DNA from: Vicinamibacterales bacterium
GTDB taxonomy: Bacteria > Acidobacteriota > Vicinamibacteria > Vicinamibacterales > UBA8438
Reading direction: 5' to 3'
DNA: 64,000 bases
Assembly (NCBI GenBank): GCA_937766455.1
Contig: CALLXD010000011.1
Coordinates: forward strand, 1-64,000
The notes beneath the pieces were generated by a model. That model saw nothing but the letters and a program-made list of their open reading frames with translations. It was not told the DNA's origin and searched no databases. The translations under genes were made by a program, and so were the position numbers. Of the stretch, positions 27,672-35,223 are shown piece after piece (positions within the stretch are counted from its first letter, which is position 1; every line of letters starts with the position of its first letter).

Positions 27672-28349
27672 CTAGCCGGTGATGCCGGCTTCGTCGCACA
27701 CGCCGTCCAGCAGGCCCCAGTATGCCTCCAGCGTTTGGTCGACCGCGTGTTCGATCGCCTCCGGCGACGCGCCGGCGTCGAGGCTTCGCGCCAATGCATT
27801 CCGTTCCTTCTGGCGATGCTCCAGATCCATTTCCGCGTGCAGCGCAAAATAGGCCAACGCCTCAGGCGCAGTCACGCCGTAGTGCTCGCGCAACCCGTCC
27901 GACTTCTGCGACGAGACCTCAGGCTGCTGCGATTCGTAGGCATACAGCGCGCCGAGGCCGCTGCCGGCATCCGTCGCGGTCAAGCGACTGATGGTTTCCA
28001 CCAACCGGGTGGCGGCCGGGTGAGCTGGGGCCGTGGTGACCGTCAGACGGTCGGCTCCGAGGCCCGCCGCGAAGTCTAGCCAGAGTTCGGCGTGCGGTCT
28101 CGGGTGGTGGCGCTCATCGTCCAGGTTGTCTTCCAGTTCCGCCCGAGTGGTCGCGTCGTCGGCCTGCGCTACTGCGTGCTCCAGGTAGGTCGGGAATGCG
28201 GCCACGTGCGGCCAATACACCGTGGCATAGGTCGACAGCTGTTCGGTGGTCAAGGTGCCGTTCTGCCAGGCGACATAGAACCGATGACGGAGGATGGACC
28301 GAGACTGGATCCGGGCGTCGAGACGAGAAAGAACGTCCGATGTGTGCAT
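27672..28349 (-). CDS. CADD/PqqC-like haem-oxygenase-fold protein
   Basis: 225 residues, alpha-helical. RHRFYVAWQNGTLTTEQLSTYATVYWPHVAAFPTYL, NLDDERHHPRPHAELWLDF, GALYAYESQQPEVSSQK and YFALHAEMDLEHRQKE carry the Glu/His residues of a di-iron or metal site in the TenA/PqqC superfamily. The YAYESQ.P and LYAYE..AYFxxHxExDxEH pattern is closest to the CADD family. Chlamydial CADD makes p-aminobenzoate by sacrificing its own residues; whether this homologue does so is unknown. No folate or PQQ genes are adjacent. Confidence 0.75.
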   Translation of the reverse strand: MHTSDVLSRLDARIQSRSILRHRFYVAWQNGTLTTEQLSTYATVYWPHVAAFPTYLEHAVAQADDATTRAELEDNLDDERHHPRPHAELWLDFAAGLGADRLTVTTAPAHPAATRLVETISRLTATDAGSGLGALYAYESQQPEVSSQKSDGLREHYGVTAPEALAYFALHAEMDLEHRQKERNALARSLDAGASPEAIEHAVDQTLEAYWGLLDGVCDEAGITG

Positions 28350-28428
28350 GGGGCGGTGAACTCCTTCGTGGTGGGGCGTTGGTGTCCGCTCTCGGGTCCG
28401 TGCCTGGGACCCGGTGATGTCTTCCGGG

Positions 28429-28707
28429 TTACGAGTGGTCGATGTCGGTAGTCTCGACGTCGGCCGGGATTGCGAGTTCGCCGCGTTCTGCTTGCGCCAG
28501 TAGTTCGCGGGCCGCGTGAGCCTTGCTGCCTGGCACCATCACTTCGGCCGCCCCGATACCGTCCACCGAGATGGCATGCGTGACGCGTAGCGATTCGCCG
28601 CGCAACAGGCAGGGAATGTCGTGAGCCTCAAGAAACGCTTTTATCTGTGCTTCGACAAACTGCCCCTGGACCGTTGAGATCACGACGTAGTCGTCTGGCT
28701 CGTTCAT
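28429..28707 (-). CDS. DUF2007 domain protein
   Basis: 92 residues with DYVVISTVQGQFVEAQIKAF, LEAHDIPCLLRGES and GAAEVMVPGSKAHAARELLAQAERGEL, matching the small DUF2007 'putative signal transducing' domain (ferredoxin-like fold). The start overlaps the stop of the SnoaL-like gene upstream by four bases (ATGA). The function is unknown. Confidence 0.8.
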   Translation of the reverse strand: MNEPDDYVVISTVQGQFVEAQIKAFLEAHDIPCLLRGESLRVTHAISVDGIGAAEVMVPGSKAHAARELLAQAERGELAIPADVETTDIDHS

Positions 28708-29141
28708 GCGTCACCCCCCATTGGTCCCGACTCTGAGACGATCCCCAATTGCAGCATCAGCCCCAGCAGGTCCATTTGTTCCCAGCGTTCGACGAATCGG
28801 CCGTCGCGAATACGCAGAAAAACCATCGACGCAACTTCGACCGGTTTTCCGGTTGGCGCGGCGCCCATGAGCGGGCCCTGGCTGGTGCCGGACATGGTTG
28901 AGCGGAAGGTCACCAGGTCGCCGTCTGCCACGAGGTCGTGAACCTCAACCCGGAGGTCGGGGAACGCGGCACGGAAGACGTCGTAGATCTGGCGCGCTCC
29001 CGCGGGACCGGACGCCTGTTCGGTCGATGCCGTGTGGTCCACGTAGTCCTCGGCGAACAGTTCGTCAATGATCTCTGGCCGCGCCTGGTTGTACACCTCG
29101 TCGATAAACCGGCGGGCGAGCGCCTTGTTCTGCTCTGACAT
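28704..29141 (-). CDS. SnoaL-like ester cyclase
   Basis: 145 residues: NKALARRFIDEVYNQARPEI, YVDHTASTEQASGPAGARQIYDVFRAAFPDLRVEVHDLVADGDLV, FRSTMSGTSQGPLMGAAPTGKPVEV and DGRFVERWEQMDLLGLMLQLG. This is the SnoaL/polyketide-cyclase-like NTF2 fold often annotated as ester cyclase. No polyketide genes are present, so a cyclase role is doubtful. It forms a small operon with the DUF2007 gene, and the NIPSNAP gene starts upstream. Confidence 0.85.
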   Translation of the reverse strand: MSEQNKALARRFIDEVYNQARPEIIDELFAEDYVDHTASTEQASGPAGARQIYDVFRAAFPDLRVEVHDLVADGDLVTFRSTMSGTSQGPLMGAAPTGKPVEVASMVFLRIRDGRFVERWEQMDLLGLMLQLGIVSESGPMGGDA

Positions 29142-29147
29142 GTCGCG

Positions 29148-29582
29148 CTATCGGATCGCTGAGTAGTCCGTCGCATCCATGAACACGAACTCTGGCGCCT
29201 TGGCGAGGATCTGACCGTCCACCTGCGACGCGCGGGCCACCTCTGTCCATTCTGGATCGGCTCGGAAGCTGGCCCAACTGTCGGTGGCCGCCTGGCGGCT
29301 GTCGTGGGAGATGATGTAAATCAAGGTGTTCGGTGTCTCCTGCGGCACCCAATATCCGACATTCTCGATGCCGTGCTTCTCGAAGATCCGCCGCGTGTGG
29401 TCGCGGAACCTGGCTTGTAGATTCGGCAGCTTGCCGTCATTGGTCGTGTAGGTCCGCAGCTCGAAGACCTTGCCGCCGGATTGGGCCTGCACCGCGGCTG
29501 GCTGCCAGATCGTGCCGACTGTGAATCCGAGTGCCAACAACGTCAGTCCACATGTCACGAGATATCGTCTATTGATGGTCAT
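29148..29582 (-). CDS. Secreted NIPSNAP family protein
   Basis: 144 residues from the ATG at 29582 (MTINRRYLVTCGLTLLALGF); the ORF track extends upstream of this. A signal peptide ends AVQAQ. The mature part KVFELRTYTTNDGKLPNLQA, RFRDHTRRIFEKHGIENVGYW and ISHDSRQAATDSWASFRADP is a NIPSNAP domain. Its enzymatic role is unknown. It is six bases upstream of the SnoaL-like gene and probably co-transcribed. Confidence 0.85.
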   Translation of the reverse strand: MTINRRYLVTCGLTLLALGFTVGTIWQPAAVQAQSGGKVFELRTYTTNDGKLPNLQARFRDHTRRIFEKHGIENVGYWVPQETPNTLIYIISHDSRQAATDSWASFRADPEWTEVARASQVDGQILAKAPEFVFMDATDYSAIR

Positions 29583-29593
29583 GGTGTGCGTCC

Positions 29594-30031
29594 CTACCGG
29601 TGAACCGCTCGCGCGGTGATCTGTGTCAGCCCTTGCCGGAACACGGCCTCCACGGGGCGGCCTGTGAGGAGTCCCACCGCCTCGTCGGCGGTGACCCACC
29701 GTCTGGTTCTGAGGTCTTGTTCGTCCCACTGGGCGTCGACGCGGTCGACGTGTAACAGGTAGACCGCGACAGTGCACCGGACACCGCCCTTCGTAATCTC
29801 ATAGTATCCGACCGGACTGCCGACCACACGTCCACGCACGCCGGCTTCTTCGCGGGCTTCTTTTCGCGCGGTCCCGGCCGCCGTGTCGCCGGGGTCGATG
29901 AAGCCCTTTGGGATAGACCAGCGGCCGCTGGTTCGCGTGGTGATCAGGCAGATCTCAATCTGACCGCCGAGGTTCCTGAACGGGAGCGCTGCCGCCTGTT
30001 TCACGGTTCTGGAAGCCGAAGGAGGGCGCAT
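29594..30031 (-). CDS. NUDIX hydrolase
   Basis: 145 residues with KQAAALPFRNLGGQIEICLI, WSIPKGFIDPGDTAAGTARK and EAREEAGV. The Nudix box is intact in its catalytic EExG part, but E is D and R is K at two outer positions. RWVTADEAVGLL and GYYEITKGGVRCTVAVYLL follow the diphosphoinositol-polyphosphate-phosphohydrolase-like layout. The substrate is unknown. Confidence 0.88.
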   Translation of the reverse strand: MRPPSASRTVKQAAALPFRNLGGQIEICLITTRTSGRWSIPKGFIDPGDTAAGTARKEAREEAGVRGRVVGSPVGYYEITKGGVRCTVAVYLLHVDRVDAQWDEQDLRTRRWVTADEAVGLLTGRPVEAVFRQGLTQITARAVHR

Positions 30032-30100
30032 CAGGCTGCGAGGTGACGCGGCTGCGACGGTGGGGCCCCGGGGGTCGGTGCCGACCCCCGGGCCGCACGA

Positions 30101-30547
30101 CTACGGTGTGTGGACGTTAATCACTTCCATCTCGCCGTCCTTGTCGAAGGCAACGACGGGGAACTCGACCGGATTCGGACCTTCCATGCCGGGTGATCCC
30201 TGCGGCATGCCGGGCACGGAGATGCCAGTGACGTCCGGGCGCTCGGCGAGTAATTTCTTGATGTCTTCGGCCGGCACGTGGCCTTCGACCACGTACCCGT
30301 CGACTATGGCGGTGTGGCACGAGAACAGCCGGTCCGGAACCCCGTGTTCGTTCTTGATCGGTGTCACATCGGGAACGTCCGTCGTGTTTACCGTGAAGCC
30401 CGCATCTTTGAGATGATTGACCCATCCCATGCAACACCCTCACGTGGGCGACTTGTAGACCTCGATAACCGGATCTTGGGCCCGCGCCACCGTCAGTGAC
30501 CCGACACCGACGAGCAACGCGAACAGCGTGGTGAGCAGAGTGCGCAT
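30101..30547 (-). CDS. DUF411 protein with in-frame TGA at a conserved Cys; candidate selenoprotein
   Basis: Reading from the ATG at 30547 (AAGGAG six bases upstream) gives a signal peptide MRTLLTTLFALLVGVGSLTV, then IEVYKSPT, a TGA codon at residue 36 (30440-30442), then GCCMGWVNHLKDAGF and SCHTAIVDGYVVEGHVPAED, LLAERPDVTGISVPGMPQGS. DUF411 proteins normally carry TCGCC at this site, so TGA replaces the first Cys exactly. The ORF track shows only the part after TGA, from an ATG that lies within the conserved region and would lack both signal peptide and the first metal-site residue. A SECIS-like hairpin follows. The alternatives are a nonsense mutation or base error. If read through, the product is 148 residues, a periplasmic metal-binding or redox protein. 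Confidence 0.6.
30402..30432 (-). promoter_or_regulatory. Bacterial SECIS-like hairpin downstream of the DUF411 TGA
   Basis: Seven bases after the TGA the mRNA can fold as GCAU/AUGC, a four-base one-sided bulge (AAAG), GGGAUG/CAUCUC (six pairs, one G-U), and the apical loop GGUCAAU. The loop begins with GG at 18 bases after TGA. Bacterial SECIS elements have a short hairpin in the coding region with G at the first loop positions at about this distance, and the E. coli fdhF element has a GGUC-containing loop. Folding was done by eye. Confidence 0.5.
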
Positions 30548-30682
30548 GCAGAACTCCTTGGTCGAAAGATCAACACCGAAAAATCGTGGGCGCCACGAGT
30601 ACGCCACACATCAGGCTACTCGCTGGCCGGCGCCTTGGCAACCCGGCCAGCCGTCGGGCGGTGTCCGGTCCTCCGGGTGGCG

Positions 30683-31780
30683 CTACCTGGCTCTGGCGGC
30701 GATCGCGCGCTCTATGAGTGACAGTCCTTGTGTGATCACCGCTTTCCGCCAGAGGGGGCTGCGTGGGCAGAAGCACTCCAGCAGCTGTGCCTTGGCACGA
30801 TCGAACGCTCGCGTGCGCGGATGGCCGAAGTGATGGGCTCGGTTTTCCGCTCGTAGCGCTCCGAGTACCCGGACGATCGGGTGGGTGCCAAACTCTGCCG
30901 TGACGAACCGGTAACGTGATGCGCCCACGCGCGACTGGGCCCATCCCCCCAGGGTGCCGGAGGCGTCGTACGCGGTGTCTCTCGAGCCCGCTGCCGGCTC
31001 GACACCATCGGCTCCGAAGGTCTGGCGATACCACGCGACCGCGGGCGCATCTGCCTGCTCCTGTAGCAGCAGCCGACAACGGGCAAACGCCCCGAGGCCG
31101 CTATGCAGGTCAATGTGGATGACGCTGGATGCGTCGCGGACCCAGTCCGGGAGTTGGCGTTTCACGACCCGCGTCGATGCTGATTCGGCGGTGCCACCAA
31201 AGAAGAGCCCACGCGGGAACTGATACTGCCCGCCGGCCACCGCGGACTTCAGGGCGGGCATCCCCAGTCGGCGAATGTACCAAAGGGCTTTGAGCCGAAA
31301 CGGTTCGAGACGCGCTGGCGGCGACGCTGGGTTGAGGAGTGGGTCGAGCGCCGCGTAGCCGTCGGGCGCCCCGGCGTAGGCGTGGGGGGACTCCAGGAAA
31401 TTTCGATTCAGATCGACGTTGTCTTCATTGGCCCGGCGCACGTGCGCGAATCCGAACGGGTTGACCGCGTGGACCAAGACCACGGCCAGACCGTCGGGGA
31501 GCGCCGCGCCGGACGCCATGCGGGACAACCACCCGAGCTGAATCGCGGACCCGAAGAACCCCTCCACCCCGTGCACGCCGGAGCTGACAATGACAGTCTG
31601 CCGTGGCGTCGCGGAGCCGGCCCCCGCGGAGCAGATCCTCGCGGAGCAGATCGTCGCCACGTCCATCGTCAGTGGCGGTTCTTCCGTGTTTTCTTGAATG
31701 GCATGCCGGGTGAGATGCGCGCCGATGCGAGCGGCCGCGGCGTGGTAGTCGGGTGAGAAGAGGTCGAGCGGGTTGGTCAT
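30683..31780 (-). CDS. DUF2817 zinc-carboxypeptidase-like protein
   Basis: 365 residues from the ATG at 31780 (MTNPLDLFSPDYHAAAAR). The M14-like metal site is visible as SSGVHGVEGFFG (His, Glu) and IHIDLHSGLGAF (His), with NPFGFAHVRRANEDNVDLNRNF between them and YRFVTAEFGTHP (catalytic Glu) later. These match DUF2817, a family predicted to cleave amide bonds. No signal peptide is present. A 15-bp tandem repeat encodes ICSARICSAG near residue 50. The start codon is preceded by a CTCGCTG triple repeat. Confidence 0.82.
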   Translation of the reverse strand: MTNPLDLFSPDYHAAAARIGAHLTRHAIQENTEEPPLTMDVATICSARICSAGAGSATPRQTVIVSSGVHGVEGFFGSAIQLGWLSRMASGAALPDGLAVVLVHAVNPFGFAHVRRANEDNVDLNRNFLESPHAYAGAPDGYAALDPLLNPASPPARLEPFRLKALWYIRRLGMPALKSAVAGGQYQFPRGLFFGGTAESASTRVVKRQLPDWVRDASSVIHIDLHSGLGAFARCRLLLQEQADAPAVAWYRQTFGADGVEPAAGSRDTAYDASGTLGGWAQSRVGASRYRFVTAEFGTHPIVRVLGALRAENRAHHFGHPRTRAFDRAKAQLLECFCPRSPLWRKAVITQGLSLIERAIAARAR

Positions 31781-31809
31781 CGCTCGCTGCTCGCTGCTCG
31801 CTCCAGCGG

Positions 31810-32385
31810 TCAGGCGCGAACCAGATCCAGCACGGCCAGCGTGGTGCGCCAGTTGCGAATGGTGGTCGTGGTGCCCAGTGTGCGGTCGAGATACGCGCTC
31901 GTGAACTTTGTCCTTGCAAGTCCGTTCGGGCAACGCAGATAGAGCTCGCGGTCGCAGGAGACGCATTCGTCCGGTGGCGACCGGTGGACGTCGATGGCCG
32001 CAACCTGGCCGGCGGACGGGCGGTTGGCCAGAAAGCCGACGTGGAGGGCGGAGAGGTCTGGGTTGTGGGCGGAGAGGAACGGATTTGCCATCACGATCTG
32101 TTCGAACTCCGAGGCTGTGCGAGCCACGGTCGGAACATCGAGTGCGAGCTGCTGCTTGATGAGCGCCGACACATGCGTCGGGATCTGCAGAATTGCGCCG
32201 GATGGCGCATCGAATACCACGTTGCCACTCTGGATGTAGGTCCGCACCCGTGTGTACCCGGCCGACTCGAAGATGTCGACGAGTCGAACCATCGGTATTC
32301 GGTTGCGGCCACCCACGTTGATTCCTCGCAGGAGCGCGACGTGGGTCTCGGTGGCTCGGGTGCGTTCCGCCCGTCTCGGTCCCAT
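31810..32385 (-). CDS. DUF1697 domain protein
   Basis: 191 residues, beginning with HVALLRGINVGGRNRIPMVR, then YTRVRTYIQSGNVVFDA, LHVGFLANRPS and LARTKFTSAYLDRTLGTTTTIRNWRTTLAVL. The RGINVGG, IQSGNVVF and TxRNWxTxxxL motifs are diagnostic of DUF1697, a family of unknown function. Its start is close to the stop of plsC (seven bases), and it follows plsC on the same strand. Confidence 0.9.
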   Translation of the reverse strand: MGPRRAERTRATETHVALLRGINVGGRNRIPMVRLVDIFESAGYTRVRTYIQSGNVVFDAPSGAILQIPTHVSALIKQQLALDVPTVARTASEFEQIVMANPFLSAHNPDLSALHVGFLANRPSAGQVAAIDVHRSPPDECVSCDRELYLRCPNGLARTKFTSAYLDRTLGTTTTIRNWRTTLAVLDLVRA

Positions 32386-32392
32386 AGTCCTC

Positions 32393-33127
32393 CTACCGAG
32401 GGGGTCGGTCTGCGTCCAGTGTCTGCTGGATGACCGCTTTTGTCCGAGCGATCAGCTCTCCCAGGTTCCGCTCGCGGTAGTCGGTCGTGTCGATCGGTTC
32501 ACCGAGGATGACGTCCACGCGCCCCGGTCTTGGTGCCAAGGTGGTTTTCGGCAGGAGTTCAAACGTGCCCCGAATCGTCACCGGGACAATCGGCACGCCC
32601 GCCTTCACCGCGATCTTGAAAGTGCCGGACTGAAACGCCTGCAGGCGTCCATCCGGCGTGCGGGTGCCTTCTGGAAACACGGCCAGAGAGCGACCGTTGC
32701 GCACGCCCTCGATGACCCGTCTGAGGCTGGCGACCGTCTTGCGCGCGTTGCCCCGATCTATCGGGAAGTGGCCGGCGGTCCAGAGGTGCCAACCGCTGAA
32801 CGGGACATAGAACAGCCCACGCTTGGCCATGATCCGGAACGGGTAGGGGAGGTACGCGAACAGGGCCGGCGTGTCGATCAGGCTCGAGTGGTTGGCCATG
32901 TACACATACGCCTGGCCCGGCTGTACCCGCTCGACGCCGTGCACGCGGATACGGGCGAAGATGGACCAGGCCACCAGCCGACACCACCAGCGAGCGCACC
33001 AGAACTGCTTGTCGCCCGTCTTGTCGAACGGCCACACCAGCAGCGACAGGGTGCCCATGATCAACGTGTGGGTGTACCAGAGCACGTTGGCGACTGGCGC
33101 CCAGAGGTAGACGAGTAGCAGCCTCAC
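32393..33127 (-). CDS. plsC: 1-acyl-sn-glycerol-3-phosphate acyltransferase
   Basis: 244 residues with a membrane-anchoring N-terminus. YMANHSSLIDTPALF carries the HX4D catalytic motif. RGNARKTVASLRRVIEGV and VFPEGTRTPDGRLQAFQSG are the FPEGTR acceptor motif, and GVPIVPVTIRG the third block. It makes phosphatidic acid from lysophosphatidic acid at the inner membrane. The ATG start overlaps the upstream ORF's stop by four bases. The paralogue class cannot be read further. Confidence 0.9.
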   Translation of the reverse strand: MRLLLVYLWAPVANVLWYTHTLIMGTLSLLVWPFDKTGDKQFWCARWWCRLVAWSIFARIRVHGVERVQPGQAYVYMANHSSLIDTPALFAYLPYPFRIMAKRGLFYVPFSGWHLWTAGHFPIDRGNARKTVASLRRVIEGVRNGRSLAVFPEGTRTPDGRLQAFQSGTFKIAVKAGVPIVPVTIRGTFELLPKTTLAPRPGRVDVILGEPIDTTDYRERNLGELIARTKAVIQQTLDADRPPR

Positions 33128-33744
33128 TCGTTCGATGTCTCCTGTGTGGCGCGGTCACCGAGGTTGGCGGCTCGCAGATGATCCAGGACGACGCGCCCAC
33201 GCGCGGATAGCACGTAGCCGGGGTCGTGGCTGACGGTCAGCCCGAGGTTCTTGAGCTTGCGCACGTTCGGCTTCAGCCAGTCCTTCTCGCAGCGCAGGTG
33301 TTTGGCCAGGACCCTGGCGGCCACGTCGGGATGTTGGTCGATGATGTCCAATACCCGCGCGGTCCACGGCCCCGACGCCGAGCGCGCGTCGAGACGCTGG
33401 AGTCGAGTTGCCAGTGCGTCGAGTTCCGTCCCAGACAGCGCGTCTGTCTCGCGTAGGGCGATGCGCGGGTCGGCTCCCCCATACGTCACGGTGACCCGGG
33501 AGAGTCGATCGCCCCGCGTGCCCAGTTCGTCGAGGAGAGTCGCTCTCGTGTCGTATCCAGCCCGGCCAACGTCGGCCTCCGTGATATCGGAATCGGCCAC
33601 GTCTTCGACGTTCACGATGTTCAGCAGGCCCACGGCTGTCTGGAGCGTTCCGCCCGTCTTGACGGTCGGTCGGCGCCAGCGTCTGAAGACGACCGAGATG
33701 TCGCCTGTCCTGATCCGTTGCAGCACAGCCATTTTTATCAGCAT
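33124..33744 (-). CDS. ASCH-like/winged-helix hypothetical protein
   Basis: 206 residues. The first 100 residues (RIRTGDISVVFRRWRRPTVK, GGTLQTAVGLLNIVNVEDV and VTYGGADPRIALRET) resemble an ASCH-domain beta-barrel for nucleic acid binding. The last 90 residues contain ARVLDIIDQHPDVAARVLAKHL, KDWLKPNVRKLKNLGLTVS and GYVLSARGRVVLDHL, a probable winged helix. Together these suggest RNA or DNA binding, but no exact family name is secure. It is translationally coupled to plsC by a four-base overlap. Confidence 0.65.
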   Translation of the reverse strand: MLIKMAVLQRIRTGDISVVFRRWRRPTVKTGGTLQTAVGLLNIVNVEDVADSDITEADVGRAGYDTRATLLDELGTRGDRLSRVTVTYGGADPRIALRETDALSGTELDALATRLQRLDARSASGPWTARVLDIIDQHPDVAARVLAKHLRCEKDWLKPNVRKLKNLGLTVSHDPGYVLSARGRVVLDHLRAANLGDRATQETSNE

Positions 33745-33804
33745 GGTCGTGGTGCCGTGTGGCGCTCGGGGAATGTCGAAGTGCCGAACAGGCTGGGAGA
33801 TGGA

Positions 33805-34551
33805 CTACCGCGGAAGCGCGGCCCGGATGTACATCAGATCGATGAGCGCTTGTGCCCTCGCGAGAGAACCCGGTTGCTCCAGCAGTCCGAGTCGGTCGAT
33901 GGGATCAATCTCGATGAGCTGAGCGATGCCGTTGACCAGGTCCTCGTCCGCCAGGCCGTCGGGCACTTGAATCCCGGGCAATCCGATTGGCATCAGGCCG
34001 TTCAATTCTTCGCGCAGGTCGCCTAGTCTGACCTCGTCAGCGGTGGTCATGGGATCGGGGATCAGCTCGATGTGCGCCAACCGGTACGAGCGGCTGCTAT
34101 CTTCCCCAGTGATGCGGAACTTGGCCAGTCCTCCCAGCACGATGTTGTACCCCCCGTCAGGCAGTTCCTCGGACTGGGCGATGACGCCGACCGTACCGAC
34201 CGGGAACACCGGTGGTCGCCCCTCGTAGTCCGCTTCGTGGCCCGGCTCCAGCAACACCATTCCGATGAGGCGGTCGCCCGCCAACGCATCGGCCACCATA
34301 TCGCGGTAACGCGGTTCGAAGATATGCAGGGGACGGGTGGCGCGCGGGAACAGCATGACGTCCTGCAGGGGAAAAATCGGGATCGTGGCTGGAAGCTCGG
34401 TTGGGGCGTAGCCCCGGGTCGTTGGGGGCTGACCGAGGACCGAGGCGGGGGCGCAGAGGCAGCCGGCGAGCGTAAGCAGACCGAAGAATCGAGCCAGCGT
34501 CCTGCGGGCCTGGCTTCCGGGCGGCTGACTGGGTCCCGTGGGTGCCGTCAT
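33805..34551 (-). CDS. Secreted Lon substrate-binding domain protein
   Basis: 248 residues. A signal peptide (RRTLARFFGLLTLAGCLCAPASVLGQ) leads to a LON N-terminal domain: ATIPIFPLQDVMLFPRATRPLHIFEPRYRDMVADALAGDRLIGMVLL, VGTVGVIAQSEELPDGGYNIVLGGLAKFRITGE. The ATPase and protease domains of Lon are absent. Such stand-alone domains are usually cytoplasmic; a secretory leader is unusual. The Cys in the signal region (LAGCLC) could alternatively be a lipobox. The function is unknown. Confidence 0.85.
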   Translation of the reverse strand: MTAPTGPSQPPGSQARRTLARFFGLLTLAGCLCAPASVLGQPPTTRGYAPTELPATIPIFPLQDVMLFPRATRPLHIFEPRYRDMVADALAGDRLIGMVLLEPGHEADYEGRPPVFPVGTVGVIAQSEELPDGGYNIVLGGLAKFRITGEDSSRSYRLAHIELIPDPMTTADEVRLGDLREELNGLMPIGLPGIQVPDGLADEDLVNGIAQLIEIDPIDRLGLLEQPGSLARAQALIDLMYIRAALPR

Positions 34552-34712
34552 GCGCCGTCTCGCTTTCTGGGGTCGTGGAGCCTCGCCCGCCCATCGTGCA
34601 GCGCGAGCGCCAGTCCGGCGCGGGAGCTCATTCCATGGGCTCGGTAGCCCAACGTGCGGGCTGCGTCGTCCCCGAAGAGGCAGGCTATCACGCCTGCACG
34701 GCGTGGTGCGCG

Positions 34713-35168
34713 CTACGAGGCGGTCGCGCGGTCCTGTTCCAGGAGCGTCTTGAGCGCCGCCAAATCTTTGTTGGTCGCGCGCGGCATCGCCAGTGACATC
34801 ACCGGGGCCAGCAGGCGCGAAAACCCCGTAGGTAGGCCACGGTTGCGCAGGGTCATCCGTGTCCAGCCCTCCGGTGTGGCTTCCCAGGTGTAGGTCGTCT
34901 CCATCGGGAACGGTCCTTCCGCTGTCCGCATGACGAGGCGCTCACCTGGCACGAGTTCGGCAACTTCGTAGGTATAGGCCATCCGTCGACCCAGGAACTG
35001 CGCGACAAAAGCGGCGCGTGACCCGACGACCAGCGGCGGCGTGGTCTCCCATTCGACCGCCTTGATGTTGACGTACCACTTGCGCACGTTGTCCCAGTTT
35101 CCGGCAAAGGCGGCAACCTCGGCTGGGGGGCGTCTGAGCACGATCTGGGTCAGCACATCGACGGGCAT
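34713..35168 (-). CDS. SRPBCC (START/Bet v1-like) family protein
   Basis: 151 residues from the ATG at 35168, which has GAGGAGG eight bases upstream; the ORF track begins 68 residues earlier in the wrong region. MPVDVLTQIVLRRPPAEVAA, AGNWDNVRKWYVNIKAVEW, PGERLVMRTAEGPFPMETTY and TRMTLRNRGLPTGFSRLLAP are typical of polyketide-cyclase/SRPBCC lipid- or ligand-binding folds. It lies 56 bases downstream of the cysteine desulfurase gene and may be the last gene of that operon. Confidence 0.85.
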   Translation of the reverse strand: MPVDVLTQIVLRRPPAEVAAFAGNWDNVRKWYVNIKAVEWETTPPLVVGSRAAFVAQFLGRRMAYTYEVAELVPGERLVMRTAEGPFPMETTYTWEATPEGWTRMTLRNRGLPTGFSRLLAPVMSLAMPRATNKDLAALKTLLEQDRATAS

Positions 35169-35223
35169 CGTTGAGCCTCCTCTCGCGCGGTACTGGTTGT
35201 CGCGGAACGTGTGCAGGGTCGGT

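Noticed and set aside
31781-31803. CTCGCTG tandem repeat before the DUF2817 start
   Set aside because: Three short units of low complexity, no evidence of function.
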